The notes: a model not told the origin generated them from the sequence alone. A stretch of DNA of 64,000 nucleotides from Alteromonas australica (GCF_000730385.1 NZ_CP008849.1:2294001-2358000), one strand, 5' to 3'; positions 1 through 8,472 are shown, counted from the first letter of the stretch. Numbers and translations are program-made.

Positions 1-315
1 ATCTTTAGTTAAAAAGCCAAACGCCCCTGCGTTCATTACCTGCATGGGTATGGGGCTTTCTTTCACCATAGACACACAAACCACCCGCGTGTTTTCAGAC
101 ATACGGACAATGCGTTTAGTTGCTTCTAACCCGCCAATGCCGGGCATATTTACATCCATGAGTACCACATCTGGTGCGTTTTTACGGCACAACTGTACCG
201 CCTCTTCACCGTTTTTAGCTTCGGCTATTACGGAGAATTCACTTTCGTCTTCCAAAATCCGGCGGATCCCTGTTCTGACCAAATCATGGTCATCTGCTAG
301 GATAATTTTAATCAC
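1..315 (-). CDS. uvrY: Response regulator UvrY/GacA, N-terminal part (cut by window edge)
   Basis: The 105 codons present encode a CheY-like receiver domain starting IKIILADDHDLVRTGIRRIL, with the acidic pair DD near residues 8-9, the phospho-acceptor Asp in VVLMDVNMPG and the Lys in FLTKD at the cut edge. The stretch HDLVRTGIRRIL is typical of UvrY/GacA, the partner of the BarA/GacS kinase that drives csr small-RNA transcription; UvrY orthologs also end in a LuxR-type HTH, which would lie outside the window. The start is GTG (315-313). Family assignment is strong. No downstream neighbour is visible, but uvrC usually follows. Confidence 0.88.
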   Translation of the reverse strand, partial: MIKIILADDHDLVRTGIRRILEDESEFSVIAEAKNGEEAVQLCRKNAPDVVLMDVNMPGIGGLEATKRIVRMSENTRVVCVSMVKESPIPMQVMNAGAFGFLTKD

Positions 316-559
316 ACTAGTATCTCACTGACTTCTGTTCTTATTACACGTGTACTTAATGCTGGCTTTAACGTCGCAGTATATTGCATAAACTTTGCAA
401 TAAACGTTCCAGCAAAATAGCCGCAGGCGATTGCTGTTAAAAGAAAAACGTTCAACAATTAAGTCCAAGTTGCCTTCATCATACCACGAGATACGTTAAG
501 GTGAAGCGTTTACCGGAGATTTGCCCTCAACGAAATTGTACTAACTTATTTACTTAGGT

Positions 560-1378
560 TTAGATATTGGGCAAATCGAACCACAAGGCCAAAGCTTCAC
601 CCTGACTGTCCAGTTGTAAACGGTCGTTCATATATATGCCCAAGCCATCGCCCTGACGCAATGAAATGCCCTGTAATTCGCTTTTTATATTGGCCATTAG
701 CGTACCGCGAACAATATGCAAATAGCCCTTTCTGGGCCCGGTATGCAAGGTAAATTGTTCGCCGTCAGAAAGGTGAATGCTGCTAATACTGGCGTCTTGC
801 TTTATGGGCAACGAGCCCTGACGGCCATCTGCAGACACTAGCAGCTGACGTTGGCGTGCAGCAACGTTAGCATTCGCACCATGTTCGTCTTGATGCGCTT
901 CTGTTGTGCGGGGTAGTGGCATGTCAGGCGTTAGCGTCCTAGACGATAATGGATTTGTTTCCCCCCTTAGCGCCAGCGCCCTTTGCCCGTAGGTAGGTGC
1001 GCCCCCTTTTTGATTCGGTAGAATCCAAATCTGCAAAAAATTGACTTCCTCTGTGTCAGAAGCATTGTATTCTGAGTGCATAATTCCCCTGCCCGCACTC
1101 ATCACTTGAATGTCTCCCGCTGGCACTTGGTATTCATTGCCAGCACTATCTTTGTGCTTCAATGCACCTTTCACAACATAAGACACAATTTCCATGTCTT
1201 TGTGGCCGTGGGTGTCAAAGCCTCTACCGGGCTGAACCACATCGTCGTTAATCACCCTAAGCACGGAAAAGCCCATGTGGTTAACATCGTAATAATGTCC
1301 AAAGGAAAAGCTATGGTTGCTATTCAACCAACCTAAATTAACCTTGCCCCTTTCTTCTGCCTTTCTCATGTAAACCAT
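560..1378 (-). CDS. Pirin family protein (YhhW-like cupin)
   Basis: This 272-residue bicupin starts MVYMRKAEERG, aligning with the start of E. coli YhhW, so the first Met is accepted. The N-terminal cupin carries the pirin metal-site pattern: FDTHGHKDMEI (two His), then MSAGRGIMHSEYN (His and Glu). YhhW-type pirins are cytosolic metal proteins with quercetinase-like activity in vitro and an unclear natural role. The C-terminal cupin has no obvious metal ligands, as is usual. It stands alone between uvrY and the ovothiol genes. Pirins often occur with LysR, DoxX and YgiD genes like those found a few kilobases to the right. Confidence 0.9.
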   Translation of the reverse strand: MVYMRKAEERGKVNLGWLNSNHSFSFGHYYDVNHMGFSVLRVINDDVVQPGRGFDTHGHKDMEIVSYVVKGALKHKDSAGNEYQVPAGDIQVMSAGRGIMHSEYNASDTEEVNFLQIWILPNQKGGAPTYGQRALALRGETNPLSSRTLTPDMPLPRTTEAHQDEHGANANVAARQRQLLVSADGRQGSLPIKQDASISSIHLSDGEQFTLHTGPRKGYLHIVRGTLMANIKSELQGISLRQGDGLGIYMNDRLQLDSQGEALALWFDLPNI

Positions 1379-1557
1379 GTAAGTTGCTCCACTCTGCGTG
1401 CGCGTTTTTCAAACGGTGAATCGCACTAAATCTATTCGCCAATATGCGCATTATAGTTTCGCAATAACTTGGATTAAATTTCATAAAAGCTTGATTACTG
1501 TTCTATTAAATAGAATGGCGCCGATCACAGGTAAGCGAGGTATAAAACACACGCAAG

Positions 1558-2949
1558 CTAAAAGCGGTTAAAGAAGATGCGATCTAACGCTTGCTCAATA
1601 ACACGAGGATGGCAGGCTAAATTAAGTCGAATAAATCCCGGGGCACCGAAAGATTGACCGTCAGTGCCCATTACTCCACGGTCTAAACAGGCTTGAAAAC
1701 TGCGCGCGGCGGCGGTGCAAGTGTAGCGGGATGCGTCCTTTGACTCTAAATTTAACCATAAAAAATACCCTGCTTGGCCTAGGGTATAATCAGGGTGTAA
1801 ACTATGATAATTAAAATAAAAATCAACAAACTGGCGATTGTAATCAATACTGTGACGCAGGGCGTTTAACCACGCTCCCCCGTCTTTATAGGCCGCAATA
1901 AGTGCAAGCTGAGATAAAAAGCTCGCCTCAAGATGGCGGGCTTTAATAGCCTGGGCAAACTGCTGTTTACTATCCAGGTTAGGCACGATGGCATATGAAG
2001 CCCCTGGAACGGCGGCCAAGTTAAATGCTTTTGAAACACTGTTAATATGAATAATGTTACAGCGGTCTCGCAGGCGACTTTTACTGCCAAATAGTGGCAC
2101 TGAAGCAGGCCGATACGGGCTCGAAAACCCAAATTCACTATGCACTTCGTCTGTCACCAACAAAATATTATGTTGATGACAAAACGTCACAATTTCCTCT
2201 TGGCATTGCTCAGATAATACCGTCCCCGTTGGGTTGTTAGGGTGGCATAGCACCATGGCCGATGCGGTTTCACACAATGCATTCAGATTAATGGAATGCG
2301 CTGCCTTACTGTTTGTTGATATCGCAATGTCGTGGGCTTGCATTCCATTTAGGGCAATACAGGCTTTTAGCGGCCCATAGGTGGGAGTCAGGATCATGAT
2401 ACTGTCGCCAGGCTGACAGAATGTTTTTAACGCCACATCCACCGCACTCACCACACTGGCAACACCCACCACAGAATGTGGGCTTACCGGAGAATTGGTC
2501 TCTCTATGCTGTGTGCCTTGAGGCTTAAACCAGTGAGATACCGCATTCGCCGTGGCGTGATGAATGTCGTGATAGCCGTAATGTGATGAAAGTGCAGCTG
2601 CCAAGCGCTTGCCAATAACCCCTGGTGGCGGACAGTCTATATCGGCGATCCCCATGCCTAAGGGATCCACCGGCGTTGTCGACTCACCCGTTTGCTGAGA
2701 AAGAAACTTCGTTCGCGTATGCGCAAGGTTATCTTTAGCCATGGGCGCATTGCAAGTATGATCACCCCCTTCATGTAATGAAGGCGCCGTCCACTGGGCG
2801 TGCCAACATGCTTGGCCCGCCTGTCCGTTTGATACATTGGCCATAGGGGAGTTCTTACCCGATGCGGCGTGATACGAAGCATCCATTTTACTTAGCAGCG
2901 AACGTGGCTGCTTGGCTTCAGTCAGGCCCATTTTTGAATGTCGTCCCAT
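1558..2949 (-). CDS. PLP-dependent MalY/PatB-type C-S lyase; candidate OvoB sulfoxide lyase
   Basis: A fold-type I aminotransferase-like enzyme. Visible motifs are the substrate-loop GMGIADIDCPPP, the Asn in CHPNNPTGTVL, the PLP-ring Asp in LLVTDEVHSEFGF, the Schiff-base Lys in NSVSKAFNLA and the C-terminal FIRLNLACHP arginine. MalY/PatB enzymes cleave C-S bonds of cystathionine and related compounds. The gene lies 54 bp downstream of ovoA on the same strand. Ovothiol synthesis needs a PLP-dependent lyase (OvoB) to cleave histidyl-cysteine sulfoxide, so that role is a good inference. The 463-residue frame has about 80 more N-terminal residues than MalY, with low-complexity content; Met70 (2742) may be the true start, though a GGGA precedes Met1. 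Confidence 0.8.
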   Translation of the reverse strand: MGRHSKMGLTEAKQPRSLLSKMDASYHAASGKNSPMANVSNGQAGQACWHAQWTAPSLHEGGDHTCNAPMAKDNLAHTRTKFLSQQTGESTTPVDPLGMGIADIDCPPPGVIGKRLAAALSSHYGYHDIHHATANAVSHWFKPQGTQHRETNSPVSPHSVVGVASVVSAVDVALKTFCQPGDSIMILTPTYGPLKACIALNGMQAHDIAISTNSKAAHSINLNALCETASAMVLCHPNNPTGTVLSEQCQEEIVTFCHQHNILLVTDEVHSEFGFSSPYRPASVPLFGSKSRLRDRCNIIHINSVSKAFNLAAVPGASYAIVPNLDSKQQFAQAIKARHLEASFLSQLALIAAYKDGGAWLNALRHSIDYNRQFVDFYFNYHSLHPDYTLGQAGYFLWLNLESKDASRYTCTAAARSFQACLDRGVMGTDGQSFGAPGFIRLNLACHPRVIEQALDRIFFNRF

Positions 2950-3003
2950 GGTTTTCCCAATGCTTTTTTAACCCTAATGGGTTCAACTTATCACGCTACA
3001 CCG

Positions 3004-5112
3004 TTACTTCTTTTCGAATACATTAAATTCAGACAGCGTATGCTGAAATTTACGCTTAGTTTCGCGGATAACAAACGGAATCTCCTGTGCTGCTTTAACC
3101 CGCACAAAATCTTTCGCCAGTGCATCTTCTAATGCTTGGGTTGAACTCAAGGTTTCACCATTTTCGTCTTTATACCCCCCTAGCCATTCAGAACGCTCTG
3201 TGTATTCTTCTAACCAAGTAAACGGGCTAGCAATAATCAATAAGCCGCCTCTGTTAAGCCTATGGCTCATGTCTTCTAATACTTTACGAGGGCTATAGAC
3301 TCGGTCGATAAGGTTACCCATAAAAATTAAGTCGTAACCTGTGTACTGGGGTTTCAAATTACACGCATCACCTTGGGCAAACGCCACCTTGTTTGCCGTA
3401 TTGTCTAAGCCCAACGCCGACAGTTTTCTGGCTTTAAATGCAGTGAGTTCACCTTCTTCTATGAGGTGATAACGAATTTCACCTTGCTCTTGCATGGTAA
3501 ACGCCGTTTTAATAAAACGGGCTGAAAAATCGATACCATCAACATGAGCAAAATGTTTCGCTAACTCAAAACTAGAGCGCCCTACCGCACAGCCTAAGTC
3601 TAATGCTTTTTGTGCGGGACGTTGTGCCATAGCGTCGATGCAAAATTCGGCGCTCGCCTTTGCAAAGTTTTGCACACCATAGTATTCATCACCATAGTGA
3701 AATTCACTGTATTGAGACACTTGAGTGTCGCTTTCATAGTCTAAATCATTAACTTGAATGAGGCTTTCAGCTTGTACGTAGCGAAAGCCTGCATGTTGAA
3801 AAAAGTGCCGTCTGAATGCATAACGGCTATGCTTCATAGCTTCATTACCCGTTGAGATCCAACTGCCACCTTTAATTAAATTATGTTTATTGTCGAAGGT
3901 TGGCGTTGTGAAGTCATCATATAGCGGATGCACCTTAAATCCATCAAAGGGATAAATGGGCGTTTCCGTCCACTGCCAAACGTTACCCACAACATCATAA
4001 AATTCACCGGATTTATGTTTCGTGACAGGCTCGCTAGACGCATACTGACTCAATGCAATATTAAACTCACTGGAATATACCGGTTGGTTTACACCGCTAA
4101 AATCACGTAAGCGAAACCATTCGTTTTCGGTAGGTAAACGAATCAATTGGCCTGTTTTTTCACTTTTGTAATTACAAAATGCTTTTGCTTCGTGATAATT
4201 CACATCAACAGGCCAATCTAACGGTAGAGGCATTTCAGAAAGCATGCTTCTGTAAACATAACCCTTGTCGGCTTTACGCCAAAACACAGGATGGCTCGCC
4301 TTGGTATACTCGCGCCATCGATTGCCTTCCTCTTCCCAGTAGTCAGGGTTTTGATAGCCCCCCTCTTCAACGAAGTCAAGAAACTCCCCGTTCGACACCA
4401 GAAACTTGGCGGCTTTGAATTCATTAACCTGGGCTTGGTGTTCACCATATTCATTGTCCCAACCATAATAGGCCGAGTCCCACGATTTAGTCGCATCCAC
4501 ATGCCCTGCTTTCACTGGAACTAAGCTATTTTGCGGCAGTTCACTCTCGGCAAATGTACAGTTTGGGCACACAGGCCAGGCGCTAGATGCACTTACCATA
4601 GAAAGCGGTAATTGGCGAATTAACACCGACGATGTTTCTAAATGAATGCGCTCATGTTCAATGCCCATGACAATAGGCCACATGGGGCTTTCCCAATCTA
4701 TGGGCATCGTAAATTCTAGTTTGTCTATTAAGTAGCATACCAACGCGCGCACTTTATTTCGGTATTCAGCAACGTCGCTTACAGCAGGCCAATGATAGTT
4801 TTCATCGTTTAAGTCATCCCAACTCATTTCGTCAACGCCAATGGCAAATAACGACTCAAACTTAGGGTTAATCCGCTGGCTAATGGCTTTTGCTAAAACC
4901 AGTTTATTGATAAAAAACGTAGCGGTGTGACCAAAATAAAAAATCAGTGGGTGGCGAAGCTTTTCAGGGCGCGCATAAAAGGCGTCGTCACCATTAAGAC
5001 AGGAAAATAAAGCCTCGTAGGTATTAAAAGAATCAAGAAAATAAGCTTTAACCTCTTCCCGCTTTTGCTCAACAGAACCATCCCTCAAGTTGAGCGTAGA
5101 CATTGCCTGCAT
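3004..5112 (-). CDS. ovoA: 5-histidylcysteine sulfoxide synthase / SAM methyltransferase OvoA
   Basis: OvoA is the mononuclear iron enzyme that joins cysteine and histidine with O2 in ovothiol synthesis; its C-terminal domain later N-methylates the thiohistidine. In order: a DinB-like domain with the iron triad HERIHLE (about residues 153-159) and an upstream FGHTATFF His; an FGE-sulfatase domain (about 230-450) with RLPTENEWFRLRD, GNVWQWTETP and KGGSW; and a class I methyltransferase with motif I KALDLGCAVGRSS (about 540). The 702-residue length fits the family. I chose the ATG at 5112 because GGGGATAAT sits directly upstream; the frame stays open to 5181 without support. The PLP lyase gene follows at 54 bp. 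Confidence 0.95.
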   Translation of the reverse strand: MQAMSTLNLRDGSVEQKREEVKAYFLDSFNTYEALFSCLNGDDAFYARPEKLRHPLIFYFGHTATFFINKLVLAKAISQRINPKFESLFAIGVDEMSWDDLNDENYHWPAVSDVAEYRNKVRALVCYLIDKLEFTMPIDWESPMWPIVMGIEHERIHLETSSVLIRQLPLSMVSASSAWPVCPNCTFAESELPQNSLVPVKAGHVDATKSWDSAYYGWDNEYGEHQAQVNEFKAAKFLVSNGEFLDFVEEGGYQNPDYWEEEGNRWREYTKASHPVFWRKADKGYVYRSMLSEMPLPLDWPVDVNYHEAKAFCNYKSEKTGQLIRLPTENEWFRLRDFSGVNQPVYSSEFNIALSQYASSEPVTKHKSGEFYDVVGNVWQWTETPIYPFDGFKVHPLYDDFTTPTFDNKHNLIKGGSWISTGNEAMKHSRYAFRRHFFQHAGFRYVQAESLIQVNDLDYESDTQVSQYSEFHYGDEYYGVQNFAKASAEFCIDAMAQRPAQKALDLGCAVGRSSFELAKHFAHVDGIDFSARFIKTAFTMQEQGEIRYHLIEEGELTAFKARKLSALGLDNTANKVAFAQGDACNLKPQYTGYDLIFMGNLIDRVYSPRKVLEDMSHRLNRGGLLIIASPFTWLEEYTERSEWLGGYKDENGETLSSTQALEDALAKDFVRVKAAQEIPFVIRETKRKFQHTLSEFNVFEKK

Positions 5113-5440
5113 ATTATCCCCATTTATTTTTATTAAGACGTGCAAATACCACAAACGACCAAGGCGATCGCGAATTAACACATAGTTATACAGTTAAATT
5201 AGTAGATGAACGATTAGTAATCGTTTAACTGACATACCCTGAAGTTTAGCAAACGATGCCATTTATCGAGCCTCCCGCCGGTATATTTACATTCGTTTTT
5301 TCACCAGCTTAAACATGTTGCAACGTTTTTATCAGTTTTATATGAACAAGGCACGACAGCGCAATCATTCTTTTCAATAGAAGTCTACTTACAATAACGA
5401 GACAGGATGAGATCACAATTGCTTTCAGTCAGATATAAAG
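5113..5440. other. Intergenic region upstream of ovoA, no gene seen
   Basis: About 330 bases between ovoA and the tRNA-derived repeats. No convincing coding frame or RNA gene is visible. The ovoA promoter should lie here, reading left, but I could not identify a clear -10/-35 pair. Confidence 0.5.
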
Positions 5441-5473
5441 AAAAAAGCCTTGCTTTGCAGCGAGGCCTTTTTT
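5441..5473. terminator. Bidirectional rho-independent terminator
   Basis: Stem GCCTTGC/GCGAGGC (5447-5453 with 5460-5466, one G-U pair) around TTTGCA, with six A before and six T after. It can stop transcription in both directions, including read-through from the tRNA-Ser array on the minus strand. Confidence 0.75.
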
Positions 5474-5490
5474 GGTGGATATATTTTATC

Positions 5491-5547
5491 CATAAAAAAA
5501 CCCGCAACACTGTGCGGGTTCCTCTAATATGGCGGAGAGTGAGGGAT
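5491..5547 (-). repeat. Copy 1 of a 57-bp tRNA-Ser 3'-end plus terminator repeat
   Basis: This segment repeats almost exactly at 5666-5722 and 10101-10157, with one or two differences. It contains the terminator, a short spacer and the last ~18 nt of tRNA-Ser including CCA. In this copy the match to the tRNA stops after GGCGGAGAGTGAGGGAT and foreign palindromic sequence follows, so the tRNA gene here is broken. Confidence 0.8.
5494..5520 (-). terminator. tRNA-Ser-type terminator, orphan copy
   Basis: Stem CCCGCA/TGCGGG with the loop ACACTG, followed on the minus strand by seven T. It is a near-identical copy of the terminators behind the two intact tRNA-Ser genes, but here it sits behind a tRNA remnant. 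Confidence 0.75.
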
Positions 5548-5646
5548 GTGCTCGGGTACGTCCTGTACCCGACCCTTCGGGCGCCTGCGGCGGCACCAAT
5601 CGTTCCCGACGATTGGTCGAACAACGGGGGCTCTCACCCTCACTCT
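5536..5646. repeat. Palindromic element replacing a tRNA-Ser body
   Basis: Outer 10-bp arms AGAGTGAGGG (5536-5545) and CCCTCACTCT (5637-5646) enclose two perfect 8-bp hairpins: TCGGGTAC/GTACCCGA (5552-5559, 5565-5572) and CCAATCGT/ACGATTGG (5596-5603, 5609-5616). A smaller CGCC/GGCG hairpin lies between. The left arm is itself the tRNA-Ser acceptor/T-stem 3' strand. The element is GC-rich relative to its surroundings. It may be a REP- or MITE-like element that captured or uses tRNA sequence; no coding capacity is evident. Confidence 0.7.
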
Positions 5647-5668
5647 ACAAAGGGGTTATTCTGCCCAT

Positions 5669-5695
5669 AAAAAAACCCGCAACAATGTGCGGGTT
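5669..5695 (-). terminator. Terminator of tRNA-Ser copy 1
   Basis: Stem CCCGCA/TGCGGG (5676-5681 with 5688-5693), followed on the minus strand by seven T. It lies 9 nt past the CCA end of the tRNA at 5705. Confidence 0.85.
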
Positions 5696-5704
5696 TCTCT
5701 AATA

Positions 5705-5796
5705 TGGCGGAGAGTGAGGGATTCGAACCCCCGGTGGGTTTGACCCCACGTCTGATTTCAAGTCAGGTGCATTAAACCGGGCTCTGCCAACTCTCC
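5705..5796 (-). tRNA. tRNA-Ser (anticodon UGA), copy 1
   Basis: This 92-nt class II tRNA includes an encoded CCA. Visible parts are acceptor stem GGAGAGT/ACTCTCC, discriminator G, anticodon loop CTTGAAA (anticodon TGA), a long variable arm (GTGGGGTCAAACCCAC) and T-loop GGTTCGAATCC. It is identical over its full length to the tRNA at 10140-10231, and promoter and terminator are duplicated too. It reads serine UCA and related codons. Confidence 0.97.
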
Positions 5797-5809
5797 TGAA
5801 GTGCTGCGT

Positions 5810-5837
5810 ATCTTAATGATTTCGCTGAAAGTGTAAA
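5810..5837 (-). promoter_or_regulatory. Promoter of tRNA-Ser copy 1
   Basis: Minus-strand -35 TTTACA (5832-5837), 16-bp spacer, -10 TAAGAT (5810-5815). The hexamers, spacing and the ACGCAGCACTTCA discriminator/leader are conserved at the second tRNA copy, while the spacer sequence differs. That pattern supports function. Confidence 0.75.
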
Positions 5838-5940
5838 GCACTAATTTAAACATTATCGTTCAACCGATTAATTGATAAACAAAGTGTTTAAATTTTGGTT
5901 AATTTACCTAGACGAAACGCACGTCAGTGGTTGTCACGCC

Positions 5941-6777
5941 TCAGTTTTGCCATAAAAACATACTTGCTGGCTTGGTCAATAAGGTCAACGATATTGCTTT
6001 ATCAGCCTTTCTTTCATTAACACCGTAACAAACATGAAGCGGCAGCAAATGTTCTTCTCTTGGGTGTGCAAATATTCCATGGGGCGCGTTTTTCCAGGCG
6101 CTCAATGTTTGACCGCGCTCTATTTCGCTTATGACACTAGACTGCATGGTATCTTGTAGCCATTGATTAAAGTCCCCCGCTTTTTTATTTGCCGACGCTG
6201 AACTATCAAAAAAGCCACGCATATTATGAAAAGACGACCCCGAGCCCAACACTAAAACATGCTTATCGTTGTCATTAGCGTCTAAAATGTGTCTTAGTGC
6301 CCTTCCTAACGCAATGTGCTTTGCCGCATTTAAGTCTGCCGTTAAGGATACTTGAATACAGGGAATGTCCGCTTCTGGATACATGATAGTGAGAGGAACA
6401 AACATACCGTGATCAAACCCGCGACTTGGATTAGCCGTTGCCTCAATACCCTGTGCTTGCAAACCCGCCACAATAGATGCAGATAAATCGGGGATACCAA
6501 GGGCTGGATACTGCAATGTATACGCGCTTTCAGGAAAGCCGTAGTAATCGTAAATCAAGCTGGGTTTGTTACCGGCCGTCACTTGGGTGTCATTTTCCTC
6601 CCAGTGTGCACTGATCACAACAATGGCGTCTGGCCTTTGTATGTCAAGCGTTATGGATTTAAGTACCTCAATCATTTCTTGATGATTCGCATCCCCCACA
6701 CCGCCTGTACCAATGCTGTTTTCAATAAGTGGCAGCGGACCGCCGCCGTGTGAAATATAAGCCGTTGTAATACTCAT
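5941..6777 (-). CDS. LigB/YgiD-type extradiol dioxygenase (DOPA dioxygenase family)
   Basis: Class III ring-cleaving dioxygenase of the YgiD (4,5-DOPA dioxygenase) family, 278 residues. Metal-site motifs are visible: YISHGGGPL near the N terminus, VVISAHWE (about residue 60) and GFDHGMFVPL (about 130), plus LVLGSGSSFHN. The physiological substrate of this family is uncertain. The frame extends 14 codons upstream, but family members begin close to the HGGGP motif, so I chose Met at 6777. It precedes tRNA-Ser copy 1 and follows doxX on the same strand with a 91-bp gap, so the two may be co-transcribed and controlled by the divergent LysR gene. Confidence 0.87.
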   Translation of the reverse strand: MSITTAYISHGGGPLPLIENSIGTGGVGDANHQEMIEVLKSITLDIQRPDAIVVISAHWEENDTQVTAGNKPSLIYDYYGFPESAYTLQYPALGIPDLSASIVAGLQAQGIEATANPSRGFDHGMFVPLTIMYPEADIPCIQVSLTADLNAAKHIALGRALRHILDANDNDKHVLVLGSGSSFHNMRGFFDSSASANKKAGDFNQWLQDTMQSSVISEIERGQTLSAWKNAPHGIFAHPREEHLLPLHVCYGVNERKADKAISLTLLTKPASMFLWQN

Positions 6778-6868
6778 CCGTGTTTTCCCGATATCGCTAT
6801 TAAAAATGGTTAACCCCATAGAGAAAAAGGCACCCTTCCGGTATGCCTTTCCTCAATAAGACACTGTG

Positions 6869-7318
6869 TTAATCGTGTAATTTCTTACTAACAACAGCAT
6901 CAAGTGAAAACGAACCGGCGCCTTGAATGGCCAGTGCAACTGTGGCAGCCAATAGCGCTAAAGCAAATTCGTAACCGTTGTTGCTCATAAATAATCCGTT
7001 ACTCCCATGAACACTAAAAATAGCGACTACCATGGTGAACGCACTGAGTGCAGCAGCGGGACGTGTGAGTAGCCCAAGTATTAGCGCAATCCCACCAAAG
7101 AACTCTGCACTACCGGCGAGTAATGCCATGACAAACCCAGGAGCAAGGCCAATACTTTCCATCCATTGCCCAGTGCCCTCAAGGCCATAACCGCCAAACC
7201 ATGCAAAGAGCTTTTGCCCGCCATGGGCCGCTAAAATAATACCTACGGGTACGCGTAGCACCACATTCGCTACGCTGTTGTTGCTAGAAAATACGGTTTT
7301 TAAAAAATGCTTATTCAT
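6869..7318 (-). CDS. DoxX family membrane protein
   Basis: A 149-residue protein with four predicted transmembrane segments and the DoxX signature: LRVPVGIILAAHGGQKLF, then GSAEFFGGIALILGLLTRPAA, and a long C-terminal helix. DoxX-like proteins are inner-membrane proteins linked to quinone or thiol redox stress; activity here is unknown. The ATG has AAGGTG six bases upstream. It is divergent from the LysR gene across a 194-bp region containing a perfect palindrome, and is followed by a YgiD-like dioxygenase, a recurrent LysR/DoxX/dioxygenase grouping. Confidence 0.88.
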   Translation of the reverse strand: MNKHFLKTVFSSNNSVANVVLRVPVGIILAAHGGQKLFAWFGGYGLEGTGQWMESIGLAPGFVMALLAGSAEFFGGIALILGLLTRPAAALSAFTMVVAIFSVHGSNGLFMSNNGYEFALALLAATVALAIQGAGSFSLDAVVSKKLHD

Positions 7319-7472
7319 AGTTTCACCTTAATCATTGAGTCACAGCAACCACGTTGCCGTGCCGAAAAGTTTGTAGAAAGTGGTTAGCCCTTTGTTCACA
7401 ACGAAGCGCTCACTCCATGGATGTAGCATAGTTGCCAACATAATTTGAATAAAGCGATACTTTGTTGAATAA

Positions 7473-7493
7473 TTAACAACAAATTGTTGTTAA
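7473..7493. promoter_or_regulatory. Perfect palindrome, candidate LysR operator
   Basis: Arms TTAACAACAA and TTGTTGTTAA are perfectly symmetric around one A, ending 19 bp before the LysR start codon. The position between divergent doxX and LysR genes fits an autoregulatory operator; binding is inferred. Confidence 0.6.
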
Positions 7494-7512
7494 TAGGGCG
7501 AGTAAGAGGAAA

Positions 7513-8433
7513 GTGGATAAAATAGCACTGCTAAAAACCTTTGTGGTGGTGGCCAATGAAGGCAGCTTTACACGCGCTGCGGATAGACTTAACACGTCGA
7601 ACCAGCTTATAAGTAAATATGTGGCCCAGCTAGAAAAACACTTAGACGTACGTTTATTCAACCGCACGACCCGCAAAATTCATCTCACTGAAGCCGGTCA
7701 ACAGTGTTTACTGCACGCCAATCATATTTTAGAAAGTGTTAACGATATGGAAGGGCAACTTGGCCTACTCAACACACACGCTAAAGGCGTGTTGCATGTC
7801 AGTGCCCCAGTGTCCTTTTCTACCTTACACCTTTCTTCTGCACTCGCAGCGTTCCAACAGGCTCACCCCAGCGTTTCTGTAAACTTACAATTGAATGATC
7901 GCAAAGTAGACGTGGTAGAGGAAGGGCTTGATGTTGCTATTCGAGCCGGCCATTTGTCTAACTCGGCGCTGGTCGCAAAAAAGATCACCACCATTCATTT
8001 AGCTTTGTGCGCATCGCCGGCCTATTTAGAAAAATATGGTGCTCCCTCACATCCATCAGAGTTAAAGCCAGAGCATTACCTAGAATATGCCTATGTTAAT
8101 TACGATAGTGACACATCGGAATTGATGAAGGCTCTGAAAACGAATGCGCAAAAAGTTACCCCAAAATTGGTTGCAAATAATGGTGAAGTGCTGACTAACG
8201 TGGCAAAACAAGGCGATGGCTACGTTTTACAACCTACCTTTATCGCCGCTGACGCGCTCACACGTGGAGAATTGATTTCTATTTTAGATGAATTCGTCCC
8301 ACGCCCTATCTCACTTTATGCGGTATACCCACACCGTAAGCTGGTTTCAAATAAGCTGCGCGTGTTTATCGACTTTTTATGTGCGTATTTTGAAGATACT
8401 CCTTATTGGGATAAGCGCCTACCACGAGGTTAA
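7513..8433 (+). CDS. LysR family transcriptional regulator
   Basis: A 306-residue LysR regulator. The N-terminal winged HTH reads LLKTFVVVANEGSFTRAADRL, then SNQLISKYVAQLEKHLDVRL and FNRTTRKIHLTEAG. The effector domain resembles the CrgA/AaeR group (VDVAIRAGHL, LCASPAYLEKYG). The start is GTG with AGAGGA just upstream. It is divergent from doxX and the ygiD-like gene and shares the palindrome-bearing intergenic region, so it probably controls that operon and itself. A strong terminator follows 5 bp after the stop. Effector unknown. Confidence 0.93.
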   Translation: MDKIALLKTFVVVANEGSFTRAADRLNTSNQLISKYVAQLEKHLDVRLFNRTTRKIHLTEAGQQCLLHANHILESVNDMEGQLGLLNTHAKGVLHVSAPVSFSTLHLSSALAAFQQAHPSVSVNLQLNDRKVDVVEEGLDVAIRAGHLSNSALVAKKITTIHLALCASPAYLEKYGAPSHPSELKPEHYLEYAYVNYDSDTSELMKALKTNAQKVTPKLVANNGEVLTNVAKQGDGYVLQPTFIAADALTRGELISILDEFVPRPISLYAVYPHRKLVSNKLRVFIDFLCAYFEDTPYWDKRLPRG

Positions 8434-8437
8434 TATT

Positions 8438-8472
8438 AAAACAGGGGGCGAATATGCCGCCCCCTGTTTTTT
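8438..8472. terminator. Strong bidirectional terminator
   Basis: Perfect 10-bp stem ACAGGGGGCG/CGCCCCCTGT (8441-8450 with 8458-8467), flanked by A-run and T-run. It separates the convergent LysR and permease genes. Confidence 0.9.

Noticed and set aside
44-331. 95-codon plus-strand frame at the left edge
   Set aside because: It is the antisense of the UvrY receiver domain, whose motifs are clear on the minus strand.
5407-5743. Plus-strand open frames of 65-87 codons across the repeat and tRNA region
   Set aside because: They run through terminators, the palindromic element and tRNA-Ser sequence; the encoded peptides merely restate the repeats.
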